A DNA stretch of 64,000 nucleotides from Hofstenia miamia (GCA_004352715.1 SCFE01000028.1:906884-970883); one strand, 5' to 3'. Counted from the stretch's first letter, positions 10,878 to 22,501 are shown. The notes: a model not told the origin generated them from the sequence alone. Translations and numbers: made by a program.

Positions 10878-12533
10878 TCAGGTATGAATATGAGCTGACT
10901 GTTTTTCACTGTCTGTCTTCTTCTGCACTGTAGCAGAACTTGAAGAGGTTAATGTTTTTGAGGTAGTTTGACCCATCTTCAGGTAACCAGCATCTTTCTC
11001 AATGTGCCTTGTATTTTGTAACATATAGACAATACTTATGGCCTTCTTGATGATAGAGTTTAAGTCGTCCTCCATAATTGCATTTGAGTTTGAGGCAGCT
11101 CCTGATGGTGGAAGAGAATCCCTGAGAAATGTATGAAAAAAGGTCATGTTGCAAATACTCTGGAGTTAACTTGCTGAGGTGAAAGAGTCTATCAGCTTGC
11201 ATTATGTATGTCCTCACATCCTCTCCCTTCTTGAAGGAAAGGTCACATAAAAGCATCTTGTATTGCTGCTTGATGTGAGGTGCTTTGTCATGGTCCTTGA
11301 AGTGACNNNNNNNNNNNNNNNNNNNNNNNNNNNNNNNNNNNNNNNNNNNNNNNNNNNNNNNNNNNNNNNNNNNNNNNNNNNNNNNNNNNNNNNNNNNNNN
11401 NNNNNNNNNNNNNNNGAGGTGCTTTGTCATGGTCCTTGAAGTGACCAACAAGCAATTGATAATTTGTCCTAACTTCCCTATCCAGCATCATGTACTGATT
11501 GTACTCAAGGCCTTGAAGGAACAAAGGAAATTGCGCAGCAGTGGCATCTTGGGTGGTCTTATATTGCTTCATCGTAAGCTTGAACAGAAAGAGCCACTCG
11601 TTGAATGACTGTGAAATTTCATCTATTTTACCAGTGAATTTAGGCAACACTGAGTGTTGATTGAAGAGATTCGATTGTTCATTTCCCAGTGCCTCTGTAG
11701 GCAGAATGGAATGAGTGAAGCGTGGTCCACAAGTTGTTGTAGACCTGATAGGGTCACTTGGAGAAGAAGGTGGAACAATTGTAGCAGTTGGAGTTACAGT
11801 GATGTTCACGGGTGCTGGAGGCACAACTGTTACACTCAGGGTACAAGAGATTGGCATAGCTACTGAAGTTATTGTTGCGACTTGAGAAAAGGCAGACTGA
11901 GTGAAGTTAGGTGCTCCACAGTAACAGGGGTAACAAATGGTGGCTTCGCAGGGGACGTCATGGTTGCAAACAAAGCATGAGAAAGGTGGGCAGACATTGT
12001 CTGTGAGATAATTTGAGAACTTTTCTGAAAGAGCATCAAGAGCCTTGTCAAAAACAGCATGAGTTACATACTTAGGTTCTTCAGGGGAAATTGGAGGGGA
12101 ATGCAAGATTGATTCCTGAATCTGCATCTCCAAGGTGGAGATCAAGTTGAGCAAGCATCTCTCACATTGCCAAGCAGTGGTGGCTTGTTGTCTCATTTCG
12201 GCTTGTAAGGCGTCAAAACGGGCTTTGCAGGAGTGGCTCTGTGAGACCTGTTTGGCAAGGGCTTCCCAGAGCTGTTGAACTTCAAGATGGAGGCAACAGT
12301 GGTGTATACAAAAGAAATGGATTCGACAGGGCAGCAGGAGCAGGGGTCTCTTGCAACAAAACTTCAGAGGGTGTAGATATACCAGAAAATGGTTTGGTAG
12401 GGGTAGGAGTTTGCAAAACAACACCAGACTTAAGTCCAGTGGTGTGAGGGACAGCCTCTAAGCTGCCAACACTCACACAGAGGAAACCCTGAGTGGAAGT
12501 CCCATTTTGAGAATTAGAAAATTCCATATCCAT
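10878..12533 (-). pseudogene. Gypsy A gag, frameshifted, with a spurious gap
   Basis: Gag forms the particle that packages element RNA. The minus-strand start is taken as MDMEFSNS at 12533. A Pro/Thr-rich N-terminus (to about 12300) passes by a frameshift into a long frame (12300-11416). That frame has a coiled-coil-like stretch (residues EVQQLWEALAKQ, then LDALSEKFSNYL) and the capsid-like block NQHSVLPKFTGKIDEISQSF. It continues after the N run as HIKQQYKMLLCDLSFKKGED to about 10999 and ends near 10878. The block LPKFTxxxDExSQSFxxW recurs in the B1 and B2 gags, so the families are related. A 30-bp repeat flanks the 109-N gap, and collapsing it restores continuity. The family C element follows at 10855. 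Confidence 0.72.
11307..11415. other. Assembly gap, 109 N, probably false
   Basis: The 30 bases ending at 11306 are identical to the 30 bases starting at 11416, and the gag frame reads straight through if one copy and the Ns are removed. Confidence 0.85.
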
Positions 12534-12606
12534 AGGAACAAGAATAAGAAACAAGTAAAAGTAAAGTAAGAAAAAAGAGGTTCCAATAACAATTCTAATA
12601 ATGTAG

Positions 12607-12944
12607 GAGAAACATCCAACTGTGTAGAAGAAATAAAAGCACTTGACAGATGTTAGCCAGGCATAGGTACACAATCCAAATTCTAAAAAAATGAGATGAA
12701 ACAATCAACCGTTTAGAAGAGATAAAAACACATTACAGATTTTGGGAAGGCATAGGTACACAGAGCTGACAAATGCAAAATTATATATAAGGTGAAGTTA
12801 CATATCAATGGGTAGTGAAGTAGATCGCAGTCAGGGGAAATCCATCCCAGCTGACTCACACAAATTATGTATAAGGTGAAGTTACATATCAATGGGTGGT
12901 GAAGTAGATCGCAGTCAGGGGAAATCCATCCCAGCTGACCCACA
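12607..12944. repeat. Tandem duplications: diverged ~90 bp, then 84/85 bp near-exact
   Basis: 12776-12860 and 12861-12944 are almost identical (a few changes), each containing GGTGAAGTTACATATCAATG. Just before, 12607-12680 and 12697-12763 are an older diverged pair sharing GCATAGGTACACA. They lie in the leader of gypsy A between the tentative LTR and gag. Confidence 0.8.
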
Positions 12945-13154
12945 CCCAGTAGAAAAAAGCGAGACCAAATACAAGTAGGAAAGCACTAGAACAGTTCTGT
13001 TTCACATCACAATCACCAAGTGAAAAAACGGGCGACCTCCTCAGTAAGTGCACAAACTTCATGACTGGAGTACATCTCCAAACGCCAGTCCATCTGCACA
13101 CAATAACAGAATGGAGTAGATAGTTTAACTGACACTCCAGAGTGTCCAAGAATC

Positions 13155-13610
13155 ACGTCAGGGTCACCATGTAGAATCACAGGGTGCACCTAGCAGCTCA
13201 AGTAGTAAGAAGTTTGTGGAAGATTACCATAGCTGAGAGCAACCTGTTCTCTAAAAAACAAATGAAGATTGGTAGTTCGCCTATTTCACTGTAGACAAAG
13301 TAATTCCAAGACAGCATTTCAAGCAGTGACCAATTCACATGGCATCTTGCCAAAGCCAAGCCATTAGAATCCATCCTCACAATCCAAGGTGCTAATTGTG
13401 TGTCTCAAGTTGTAATTTCTAACTCAATAAAACAAATTTAGCTCTGTGTTTATCATCTCAGCTCATGTAATAAAGATAGTAAATAATGTGTAATTACCAC
13501 GTATTTGTGCATGCCAGCAGCATAGTATATTCACATTGTGTGATAGTATGTGCATATTTGATCAACAGATGTTGTAGTTCTTTAATTTCCTATGCTTACA
13601 TGTAGCCTAC
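13155..13610 (-). repeat. Tentative 5' LTR and primer-binding site of gypsy A
   Basis: On the minus strand a segment ending GATTCTACA (at 13170) is followed by TGGTGACCCTGACG, which has the form of a tRNA primer-binding site. On the plus strand the segment opens TGTAG and a matching CTACA occurs at about 13609, giving a ~440-bp LTR. No second copy is in the window to confirm the limits. Confidence 0.4.
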
Positions 13611-14459
13611 AGTGTCCACAATATGGGCTCACATCTGTCATTGGAGTGAGTTATTGCCCCAGGCACAGCGGAGTTCCTCCCACATTATTGCTGGATCTCA
13701 CAATTGCATTATTACGAAATTCATACCAAATCTAAAAAGGTTAGCAAATAATAAAATAACGAAAGTGCAAACATTATCCAGTGAGAACAAAATTTATTTT
13801 TTGACCTTCGATTACATTGAGTTCCCTATTTATTACAAGAAAAGGTAAATATTTTCCATTTTACAAAAGTTAGCTTGTTTCTCTTGCAAATTAAATGAGC
13901 AATTACACGTAATCTAAAGCTTCAGGGGACAATTACTACATTCAAAACTTAAGTTCAAAAAGATCACAAATTCATAAAATCACTAAATTAAAAGCACCAA
14001 ATAAATTGGAGAGTGCCTAAAATCAAAAAAATAAAAAAAGGCCCCAAGTGACTCTACATTAGCTTACTAGAAACATCATTAAAATCAGAGTCTTGTCTTT
14101 TCTGCCAAACAGTGGGGCAATGCACTGAGGTGGTATAAGAGTACTTGATAATCTCAGCAACCTTGTACTAAGCTTTGTTGTTTGCCTGTGATATGGTGGC
14201 TTGATTTAACTTTAATCAACATGATTCAGTTCCAAATAGTATTTATTATAGTATTTTAGAGCCATTGGGCTAATACCACGGTTAACTTCTCTAAGCTTGC
14301 ATATGATCTGATGCAAAACCATGTCATCTCATTGTTTCTTAATGATATATCAATCAGAGATGTCTTCCTTAATTTAGATGGGCAGGATGGCATGCCCTTT
14401 CTGAACTATGTTAAGCTTAGTGAGCAGCTCATATTCAGTATTCAAAATAAAGCCAGACT
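13611..14459. other. AT-rich sequence without recognised genes
   Basis: Short open frames only, with no motif. Probably decayed downstream (RNase H/integrase) sequence of gypsy B1 toward 14400, otherwise unassigned. Confidence 0.5.
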
Positions 14460-15051
14460 TTACCTTTTCCCTTGGAGGCTTTCAAAGTTTGTGCTTGTAG
14501 CTGGGCAATGTGGTTCAGTAATCTGCATTAGTGTGTAGATGCCCCTTCCCATGGGAAATTGAGAAGTTAAAGTCATTGAGATAATTGATCCAATGGGCAA
14601 TGATGTTTGATCTTTCCTAGAGAATTTCTTAAGGCATGTGAGGGTATTGTTATCAGTTTGAACTCTGAAAAACATCCCTAGCAGGAAGTATCAAAACTTT
14701 TATAAGGATTCAATAAGAGCTAGCATCTCCGTTTTCATCACCCCCATAGTACTCTTCAGAGGAGTGCAATTTCAAGCTAAAGTATTGCAGGGGGTGCTTT
14801 ACTCCATTTTTCACTTGGCTAAACATGCTGATCACCAAGGTACTGGTGTCACAATGTAAGAAAAATTCCAGATCATAATTAAGTGTGTTCAAGCTAGGTA
14901 GCTGATAGAGCCATTGCTTAATTGCATCCAACTTATTCTGCCCCTCCCATGTCCATCTAAAGTCAATATTTTTTAATAACAATTGTGAGATGTGTTTTAT
15001 CTTTTCAGCCAACTTGAGGAGAAACATCTCATAGTAATTTAGGAAGCCCAT
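14460..15051 (-). pseudogene. B1 RT thumb and RNase H
   Basis: The minus frame 15051-14710 begins MGFLNYYEMFL (the thumb block normally GFxxYYRxFI) and runs through WTWEGQNKLDAIK to the RNase H start FFLHCDTSTLVIS and QYFSLKLHSSEEYYGG. A second frame (14675-14460) continues with FRVQTDNNTLTCL, the RNase H block normally TDHxxLxxL. One frameshift lies between them. The fragment is truncated before any integrase. Confidence 0.75.
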
Positions 15052-15059
15052 TTATCTTT

Positions 15060-15640
15060 GCATGTATTTACCATTCTTAGAAGCCTCTATCAAGGAGATC
15101 ATATCATGGGTGGTGGCCTTGATCCCTGGACTCATAGTGTGTCCCAGAAAAATAGATTTTTTCTGCAGTATTGTACATTTGTCGCTGTTTACCTTAATTC
15201 TGGCTTTCCTCAATATCCTCATTGCTCATTGCAACTTATCCAGGAGTTTGTCAATTGTATCACTGGCAATCTGAGTGTCATCTATGTAGGCAAAGACTCC
15301 CTTCTCCAACACTTTTCTTCCAATACATAACACTTTAGTGACATACCACTGAAATGTGAATGGGGTGTTTTAGAGCCCAAAGGCAATATACTTCACTTTG
15401 AACAAACCCTATGGCATGATGAACACTGTTTTCAGTATGTTACATGGGCACCTGCCAGTAGGCCTTGCACATACCAAGGCAGGTAAAGTGCTGCAACTTG
15501 CTGGCTTCATACAAAAGATCCTCAATACTCAGTAGAGGGTATGGGTCTTTTTCTGTAATATCATTTAGTCAGCAGAAGTTGATACACAATCTGTAGCAGT
15601 TCCCCTGTTAAATAAAAATGGTTTTGCCACATGAGGGATT
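15060..15640 (-). pseudogene. B1 reverse transcriptase core
   Basis: Pieces on the minus strand: LNDITEKDPYPLLSIEDLLY (fingers), CLGMCKAYWQVPM (motif A, with the usual catalytic Asp of the LDL position replaced by Gly-Met), FAYIDDTQIASDTIDKLL (YxDD active site kept, near 15285) and KSIFLGHTMS (thumb entry). Frames change at least three times. The open frame seen on the plus strand here is a shadow. Confidence 0.75.
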
Positions 15641-15985
15641 TTACTAACCTGCATGATACATAATCAAATCACTTAAGATCTTTTCATATTTGTCCTTCAT
15701 TTTTTGTCACTCACATTACTGAAAGGCAGATTTGCTAATCTGCAAACATATGGATAGCATGCTCTTTGATAACTGCCTGTCCTACACTGATAGATCTGTA
15801 GTTAAAGATGGTTCAATTCTGTTCTAGGGTGATGCATAAAATACTGCATTCGTTTTCTTTTAAATGACAATTAGAGATACACTTTGCTCATGAAGGTTGT
15901 GTATGGCTGTGAGGATGGCAGAACCAGCAGCCACTTTCTCTAGTCTAACAGGAACAGTGATCGTGTTGACTTGACTCCACTAAAT

Positions 15986-16678
15986 TCAAATGAGATGCTT
16001 AGAGTAGTTTAAAAGGGTGAAGCTAGTATGCCCTTTCCATAGAGAGCAGATATCAGGGACAAAAGTAACACACTGCATCATAGGCCCAGAATGCCCAGCA
16101 ATGATGTTGTTCCCTTGGGTTGTAGGATCAGCGTCTTCCAGCCTGACTCTTTGCCAATGGCAAGGCTTGATAACCACAGCATCCAGGAGTCAGATCACTA
16201 GCTCAGCTTTGTCAATAGCCATGAGTTCTTCTCTAATGGCATCAGATTCCTTGATCAAAACAGTATTGTCATTGTAATCAGTGATACAACCATTTTCTTC
16301 AAGAAAGTTGCAGACTAGTATGATGTCATCCAGCAAATTCTTGTCTACAGTATCAATCATGACAAGATTTACTGTCATGCATTCTCAAATTACCTGAACA
16401 ACAACTCCATTCACAATGCCTTTGATAGTAATGTATTCCCTGGAAGGATTAAATAGTTGATGACATGCAGGTTCCAATTGATCTCTAGTAATGTCCACTT
16501 TCTCCCAACAGCTGTCAGTGATAATGCAGCCTGAGGCGCCCATTTCCACTGTGGTGTAAACTTTCATTCCATTTAACTCAACCAGCAGCATGTTTTGCCC
16601 CATTAGTTTGGTGATGACAAGGACGTCTTGTGCTTGGCTTGCAGGAGTTGGCACTCCTTCTAGTTTAATGCAAGGCAA
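15986..16678 (-). pseudogene. B1 retropepsin and linker
   Basis: The minus frame 16678-16385 contains VYTTVEMGASGCIITDSC, where a retropepsin normally has VDTGAS. The catalytic Asp is replaced by Glu and Thr by Met. The frame 16378-16190 contains DIILVCNFLEENG, the second protease block, with the Gly of ILG changed to Val. The frame 16177-15986 is a linker seen also in B2. The same Glu-Met change is present in B2, so the copies share an inactive ancestor. Confidence 0.75.
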
Positions 16679-16789
16679 TTGATTGTGGTCTTCTCCAGGC
16701 AGCTCTTATGACATGTTGTTGCCATTATTGGCTTCTAAAGTGAACTCTGCATATAGGGAAAAACTCTTGCCTGGCTCTAACATATTTAT

Positions 16790-17720
16790 GACCTGTTTAC
16801 AGGCACTCTGGATATGACTGGTGTGATCACACTGATAACAGTGGCGAATCCCTTCTGGCACAGATTGCTGAGAGGGGAGTTAGCCTTTGTGAAAGTGGAG
16901 GTAGATCAGCTTGCACTTCCTCAAGTGCAAGTGGTGGATGTAACAGGGTTCTTCCTTGTGGATGCTCAGATGCTCCTCCTACAATTGGAAATGTCCTCTT
17001 CAATTAATTGTGTGTTCTGTGCCAAGTACATTATGCTAATTGCCTTTCTAATCAAGGTCATCCCCAAGGTCACATTTGGTTTAGGATGTTTAGAGGAAAC
17101 TGCAGCACACATAAGAAAAAAGGGTCATGCCAGGAGTACTCTGGGGAGGTTTTACTTAGTTGAAATAACTTCCACTTCCATAATAAAGTTACACACATTA
17201 TATATCATCTTTCTTAAACTTGATTTCATGCAACAAGTTTTGTACTGCTTTTGTACCTAAGGTTTTGTACTTTGTGCCTAATAGAGTTACACACATTATC
17301 ACCTTTCTTAAACAATTTCATGCAGCAAGGTTTTGTGCTTCTGCTTGATCTGTGGAGCTTTCTAATGGTATGCAAAGTAACCAACCAACAGTTGATAGTC
17401 AGACTTAATTCTCTTGTCTAGAATCTTGTATTAAGTATATGCTAGTCCTTGTAAATAGAGAGAGAAATTGAAGTAATTGATGTTTCATTGTCAGCTCAAA
17501 AAGTAAGAACCATTTTTCAAATGATTGGGAAACTTCATCATTTTCACTAGTAAATTTTGGCAACATGACATGCTTTTTAACATGGTTGGTAGCAATAGGC
17601 TCAGAAGGCACAATTTGCCTACTTTGTCATTGCTGTTTCATTGTCAGCTCAAAAAATAAGAACCATTTTTCAAATGATTGGGAAACTTCATCAATTTCAC
17701 CAGTAAATTTGGTAACATGG
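16790..17720 (-). pseudogene. B1 gag with CCHC zinc knuckle
   Basis: Near 16830 the minus strand reads HCYQCDHTSHIQSACK, a CX2CX4HX4C RNA-binding knuckle. The capsid-like block MLPKFTSENDEVSQSFEKWF lies at about 17575-17520. A second weaker copy of the same block (17640-17730) indicates a local tandem duplication of about 170 bases. The long plus-strand frame at 16814-17260 is a shadow of this region. Confidence 0.7.
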
Positions 17721-17746
17721 CGTGCTTATTAACATGCTTGGTAGCA

Positions 17747-19220
17747 TTAAGAAAATGAATTTGATTGGATGTTTAATTCTATAGATATTGGTATATAATA
17801 TTGCCAGGAATAAGTAGTTAATTACTGATTGTTCAAAAAAACAAAATTACCTGTTTAATGTTTCTAGACCTGGCAGTATACCAATACTGAAACTAATACC
17901 ACTATATTATGATAATACCGAAAAATACTGATAATGTGGTATCTTGCCTAAAATATTGATTGGTACATTATTTAAAAGTAGGCTGTGTATTGTTTGCAAG
18001 CCTGTGGGTCAATGCTTGCTGTAGAAAAACTTGAAACATTTCTGTTGGAGGCTTAAGATATAACAGTCTGGAAAATTACAAAATTTCTTTTTAAAAATAA
18101 TTGAACTAGGAATGTAATGTTTAGTTTTGGGTGAGTTTTTCGTTGTGATGTTTAATGCCCATCTTAATTGAATATCAGGTTTTTTTATAAAGCACTTCTC
18201 TGAGGTCAGTAAATAAAATGTTTGCATAATTAAGGTGACTCATGATTAATGCATGAAAGAATTGAATTAGCTAATTTTCTAACTGTTAAATTGATGTGAG
18301 AGTTGAATTTTAACTTTGAGTCAATAGTTAGTCCTAGATACTTGAAAGCGTCTACAATAGTAATATTAAAAATATTTACATTTAAAGTCACTCCTGTCTT
18401 AGCTTCATTAATATTCAACTTGTGACATTTCACAGTACTTTTCCATTTTATAATACATCATAATTAATTCTTTGATGTTTTGTTACACATTTAAATTATT
18501 TATCAGTAACACACTGTAAATAAATTAATTTTTTTAGGACTTATGTCGTTTTTTTCTACTGTCCCATTTAATTTTGGCCAGCACTGTATCGTTTACATTA
18601 ATACTAAAAAGAAGAGGACCTAGAATCGTACCTTGAGGCACCCCATTGTAAACCAGTAACAATTCTGAAAAAAAATATTATTTAATTTACCTCTTTGGAA
18701 TCCTTGATTGAGTGAATCTCCTACTAGAAAATCCTAAGTAAGGTAGTTTTTTTAATTCGTATGTTATGATTAATCAAATAAAAGGCTTTTGAAAAAACTA
18801 AGCAAGCTATAGCTACAAATTTATTAGAATCGAATGATGCTCTCCAAGTTTCAGCAGCATTTAATATTGCATAAGTTGTTGGGAAATTTTTGCAAAATCC
18901 AACTTGGATTTTTGATAATAAATTATACTTATTTAAATGTTCAGTTATATGTAATATTTTGCTTATTGGAGAAGTAAATGAGATTGGTCGATAATTTGTG
19001 GTAATTGGTGGACCGTTTTTCTTAAAAATAGGAATAATGTGAGCAAGTTTTAAATTATCCGGGAAGTAATTACATTTTATGCATTCATTAAAGATAAAAT
19101 TTAAGGGATTTGCAATGCTGTCTGCAGGTATTTTAAGGGCCCATCCGTGAGGGAGTGCTGGCGATAATAGATGCGTATGTTAATAATCGAATACAATCAA
19201 CTGTCGATTCACAATCAGCC
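17747..19220 (-). mobile_element. Non-LTR retrotransposon (LINE) copy 1, truncated
   Basis: Minus-strand RT remnants are read from 19050 down: NYRPISFTSPISKI, YNLLSKIQVGF, then near 18640 a degraded GVPQG block, and at 18433-18230 a C-terminal piece with DAFKYLGLTIDSKLKFNSHI, which is typical of Jockey/CR1-like RTs. There is no target-primed tail or endonuclease visible. The 3' region (17747-18230) recurs at 49755-49944 and 50621-51963, and the RT part at 52920-53244 and 57261-57830. A Tc1-type terminal repeat at 18558-18586 marks an insertion inside it. Confidence 0.75.
18558..18588. repeat. Tc1-type terminal inverted repeat end, MITE remnant in LINE
   Basis: On the minus strand the end reads CAGTGCTGGCCAAAATT and continues AAATGGGACAGT, flanked by TA at 18587-18588. 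Comparison with the second LINE copy shows that about 150 bases (roughly 18435-18588) are absent there, so this is an insertion. It shares the inner AATGGGACAGT with the DD35E transposon at 27457. Confidence 0.55.
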
Positions 19221-19596
19221 AAATTCGATCGATTATAATTTGTTTTTTTAGAAAACAAGTAATTTTCGTCAAGAACTACAAATATTAATAGCCTAAAGAA
19301 AATTTAATTAACGTTATAAGTTTTTATCATAAAATGAAGCAGTGATAATTTGAATAAAGAAATCAAAATCAGACCGACTTATATATTATATTACAATCAT
19401 GCTAGCAGACTTTAAATATTTTTCACATGTATTAAGATAGGTAGTAAAATACAATTCACAATGCATCTTTTGAATTAAATTAAAATATTTGAAACTAAAT
19501 TTTGTCTAATGAGCCAAAATGTAATGATACTAGTATAATTTGGTATGCTATTCAATCAAATAATCTCATATAAATTGCTCTACATGTATAAGCAAT

Positions 19597-20905
19597 TAAC
19601 TTAGGTGTAGTTCCAGGATTGGCGATAGTATCCGATAGTATTCGAGTAACTGCAGGGAGCTGTTCATCACTAAACGGATCTCTTGACAAAGACTTAGCAG
19701 GGTTGGTTGTGGTAGTTTGAGTAGTATTTGCAGGATCTGCTGCAGGCTGTCTAGTAAGGATATCGGGAGCATTGGTGATACATTCGGCAAGAGTTTGTAT
19801 TGAGGCTTTTAATTGCTGAATGCGGCAATCTATGTGTTGCTGACGTGTTTCTGTGTTTGACATAGCAGGAGATTTATTTCCACGCACATAGGATTTCTCT
19901 CTACGAAACGATAGGAATTGTTATTACTTCTAATTCCAAAATACAAAAATCAACTAAATTATAACACTAAAAACATTGTTTTTATATCACACACTTAGTC
20001 TTCAGAAAATTGTCGGTTATTAAATTTACTCATACACAAATATGTATGGAACCCTGCCTTTGGTATACCAATAATGGGGCATTTAAGATTTCTAATCCAA
20101 TCTACTATCCAATTTCAGTAAAACTCAAAATTTATATTTTAATCTCAAATTTTGTTTGAAAACTTAATATTTCTATCAAGGATTTTAAAACACTCCACTA
20201 CTAGAATTTTTTTAATGTAATAATAACATTAATAGAGCATTAATAACATAATAAAAACACCTATTTATACTCCATAAATATATTATGATTATAGTTGATG
20301 ACAATTTTAGGATTTAGATTACTTCAAAGCTTACAAATTTGTTAAGAAATGAATTTGTTGGAGCTTTGGCAGGAAATTATCAATTTTCACTGATAATGAA
20401 AATCAGAAACGGATTTGCTTCTTGACAATTACAGATAAAAGAATCAATCTATTTTTCAAACATGGACATTACCCGAAAATTGAAGCCCACGCCCAGCAGA
20501 TATCCAATTGTGTACATTTAAATCCAAGCCATTTTAGGCCCATTTTATGATAGTTGACAATTTTTGCATTTTTTGTTTGTTAAACCGAAATTGACTGTAT
20601 TTGATTGTAGTACTAGAAGAGCATTTGATACTATTGTAATATTTCAAAATTTGCCATATATTTTTCAACATATTGTTTTTAAGTTATATAGGATTCTCTA
20701 CTATTGAGTTGATTTGCATGAACTAATGCGTAAGTATATTTTTCCAATTCCTCAGTCCAAGCCCTACTCTGTACTCCCCGGTATTTCATATATGTCCATT
20801 TTTTATCTCAAGACAGTGTCGAAGCATATAAAATTTTCTATACACGTTTGAAAAAAAATAAAAATATTATAAGTTCATGTTAATTTATTAAAAAATTTAT
20901 TAAAA
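19597..20905 (-). repeat. ~1.3-kb direct repeat, copy 2 (partner 22223-23500)
   Basis: Includes the start codon region MRGNKSPAMSNTETRQQ (19887) and an AT-rich leader. It matches 22223-23500 nearly base for base, with small indels. Confidence 0.85.
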
Positions 20906-20939
20906 ATTTATTAAAAAATTTTTTATAAAAAGCTGTTTT

Positions 20940-21356
20940 TTACCTCTGAGAAAGTGGAATGTCACTATGATAAAAGGCTGCAGATAAGTCTAATATAATG
21001 GCTATGTGATGTGATGCAGGTTCATGGTAATGCAGAACACGCGCAAAAGGAGGCAGATAAAACGATGGTTTGTTGCAATGCTTAGAAATAGGTGAATAGT
21101 CCACGACCATACATATCTTAGATCGCCATTTGGGAACGGCAAAAACACCAAACGTAAAGGGTGATCTAGGTGACTTTTCAATAATATCAGCATCTAAGAG
21201 TCCTTTAATTTTAGATAGTAAATGCTGGGTAATTAATGGTGAGAATGAATATGGTTTCTTGACTACATAAGGCTTAAAAACGATAAAGAAATAACTGGAG
21301 CTTTCAGAAAAGAAAAGTGAGCCGGGTCTTTTAGTGTAGAAAAAATTTGGTCCCAT
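20940..21356 (-). pseudogene. Element D reverse transcriptase, N-terminal half
   Basis: The minus frame contains LLSKIKGLLDADIIEKSPRS (the normal LLxxGIIxPSxSP block), FGVFAVPKWRSKICMVVDY (the VxVxKKxGxxRxCVDYRxLN block) and IAIILDLSAAFYHSDIPL (motif A, FSxLDLxSAFHQIPL, with the catalytic Asp). The sequence ends just after motif A, so the YxDD active site is missing. This is LTR-retrotransposon-type RT, probably Ty3/gypsy-like, though a more distant clade is possible. Confidence 0.72.
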
Positions 21357-22501
21357 ACTAATGATACTTTAGGAAACTGGTAATTGGGTGTAATATTAGG
21401 GTCCAAGGCACAAGATTCAATATTGGACATATCGTTAAACTCCTGACTTTGTAATTCATCCTCAAAAACTTCAATAATTGAATCATGTTCTGAGTTATTA
21501 TCCTGCTGAGAAGCGGTTTCTTGTTGAGAATTATCAAGGACGCCGAATTTCATTAAAAAATTTGTGATTCGCAGAGTAATGATTGCTCTGGGCAGGTCCG
21601 AAATGTTAGTAAAATAATTCAAAAATTTTGTTGGACTGAGAGAGGCAACTTATCAGCAAGATCAGTTATATGCATAAGTAAGCTTAAATCAATACGTGGC
21701 AATTGTGAATTAGAAAGTTCTGAAGCAACTAATGACGTAAGTTCCCTAATTTCCGAATCATGAGTAATATTTAAAATTTGCGAAAAACTAAATTCGTGTG
21801 AGGGTACAGTGATGTGTAAAGAGCTAATAGAAGAAGATACCTGACTTGAAGCGATTGTAATCGTGGAGATAGAGTCATCAAATAATCGAACGAAAGGATT
21901 GTCTTCTGGTACTTCCCACAACGATTTGACAGGCGTGCTACATTGTTGTCCCTGTTGAGGTAAACTGTTTTCCTCGCGAGTTTCCGAAATAAGATCCACG
22001 AACTCTATATCCTGGTCTTCAAGATTGAAAGTTACATTGGTTGCCAAGGTCCAAGAGTTCAAGGGATCTAGTGTTGCGTGATGTCGTGGTCCATCCATAG
22101 TGAGAAGCGGATATGAGCGTTCTGATACCATAGGAGAAATGGCGTTGATTATCGTGGGACAGACTTGTGTAATCGTTGAAGAGATGGAACAAGAACTCAA
22201 GCTCTCGCTTGTCTCATGGATTAGTTTGGGGATTGGCGATAGTGTCTGATAGCATTTGAGTAACTGCAGGGAGCTGTTCATCACTAAACGGATCTCGTGA
22301 CAAAGACTTAGCAGGGTCGGTTGTGGTAGTTTGAGTAGTATTTGCAGGATCTGCTGCAGGCTGTCTAGTAAGGATATCGGGAGCATTGGTGATACATTCG
22401 GCAAGAGTTTGTATTGAGGCTTTTAATTGCTGAATGCGGCAATCTATGAGTTGCTGACGTGTTTCTGTGTTTGACATAGCAGGAGATTTATTTCCACGCA
22501 C
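21263..22501 (-). pseudogene. Element D gag-like polyprotein, frameshifted
   Basis: It starts at MRGNKSPAMSNTETRQQ (22501) with a Gln/Thr-rich region to about 22214, then shifts frame into a 200-residue Ser-rich stretch (to 21619), then a frame 21622-21263 rich in Asp/Glu/Gln that leads to the RT. No zinc knuckle or protease motif is recognised. The function as gag/linker is inferred only from position before an RT. Confidence 0.5.

Larger units (their letters stand above)
1984..13610 (-). mobile_element. Ty3/gypsy retrotransposon A, old and split by later insertions
   Basis: Minus-strand domains appear in the order gag (12533-10878), zinc-knuckle remnant and protease (7630-7056), RT and RNase H (6700-5491), integrase (5294 to about 4000), then a tail. 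That is the Ty3/gypsy order. The coding sequence is broken by a two-LTR family C element (7632-10855), a solo family C LTR (2681-3979) and apparently by the DD82E transposon at its downstream end. Removing these leaves roughly 7 kb, a normal size for the group. A primer-binding-like TGGTGACCC lies next to a TACA end at 13170, giving a tentative 5' LTR. The 3' LTR is not in the window. Many stops and frameshifts show it is long dead. Confidence 0.75.
14460..17746 (-). mobile_element. Ty3/gypsy element B1, truncated and decayed
   Basis: Minus-strand order: gag fragment (17611-17405), CCHC knuckle (near 16830), protease (16678-16190), linker (16177-15986), RT (15640-15060), RNase H (15051-14460). 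No integrase or LTR is recognised. The gag and protease-linker sequences resemble gypsy A (LPKFTxxxDExSQSF, GVPxP). From about 15900 to 17746 it is matched by element B2 at 47934-49740. At its upstream end it joins LINE 3' sequence at 17747. Confidence 0.78.

Noticed and set aside
13612-13848. Plus-strand frame of 78 residues as a gene
   Set aside because: No motif, atypical composition, and located in the untranslated/LTR vicinity of gypsy A.
16814-17260. Plus-strand open frame of 148 residues
   Set aside because: Shadow of the gag/zinc-knuckle region on the minus strand; the CX2CX4HX4C motif is on the minus strand.
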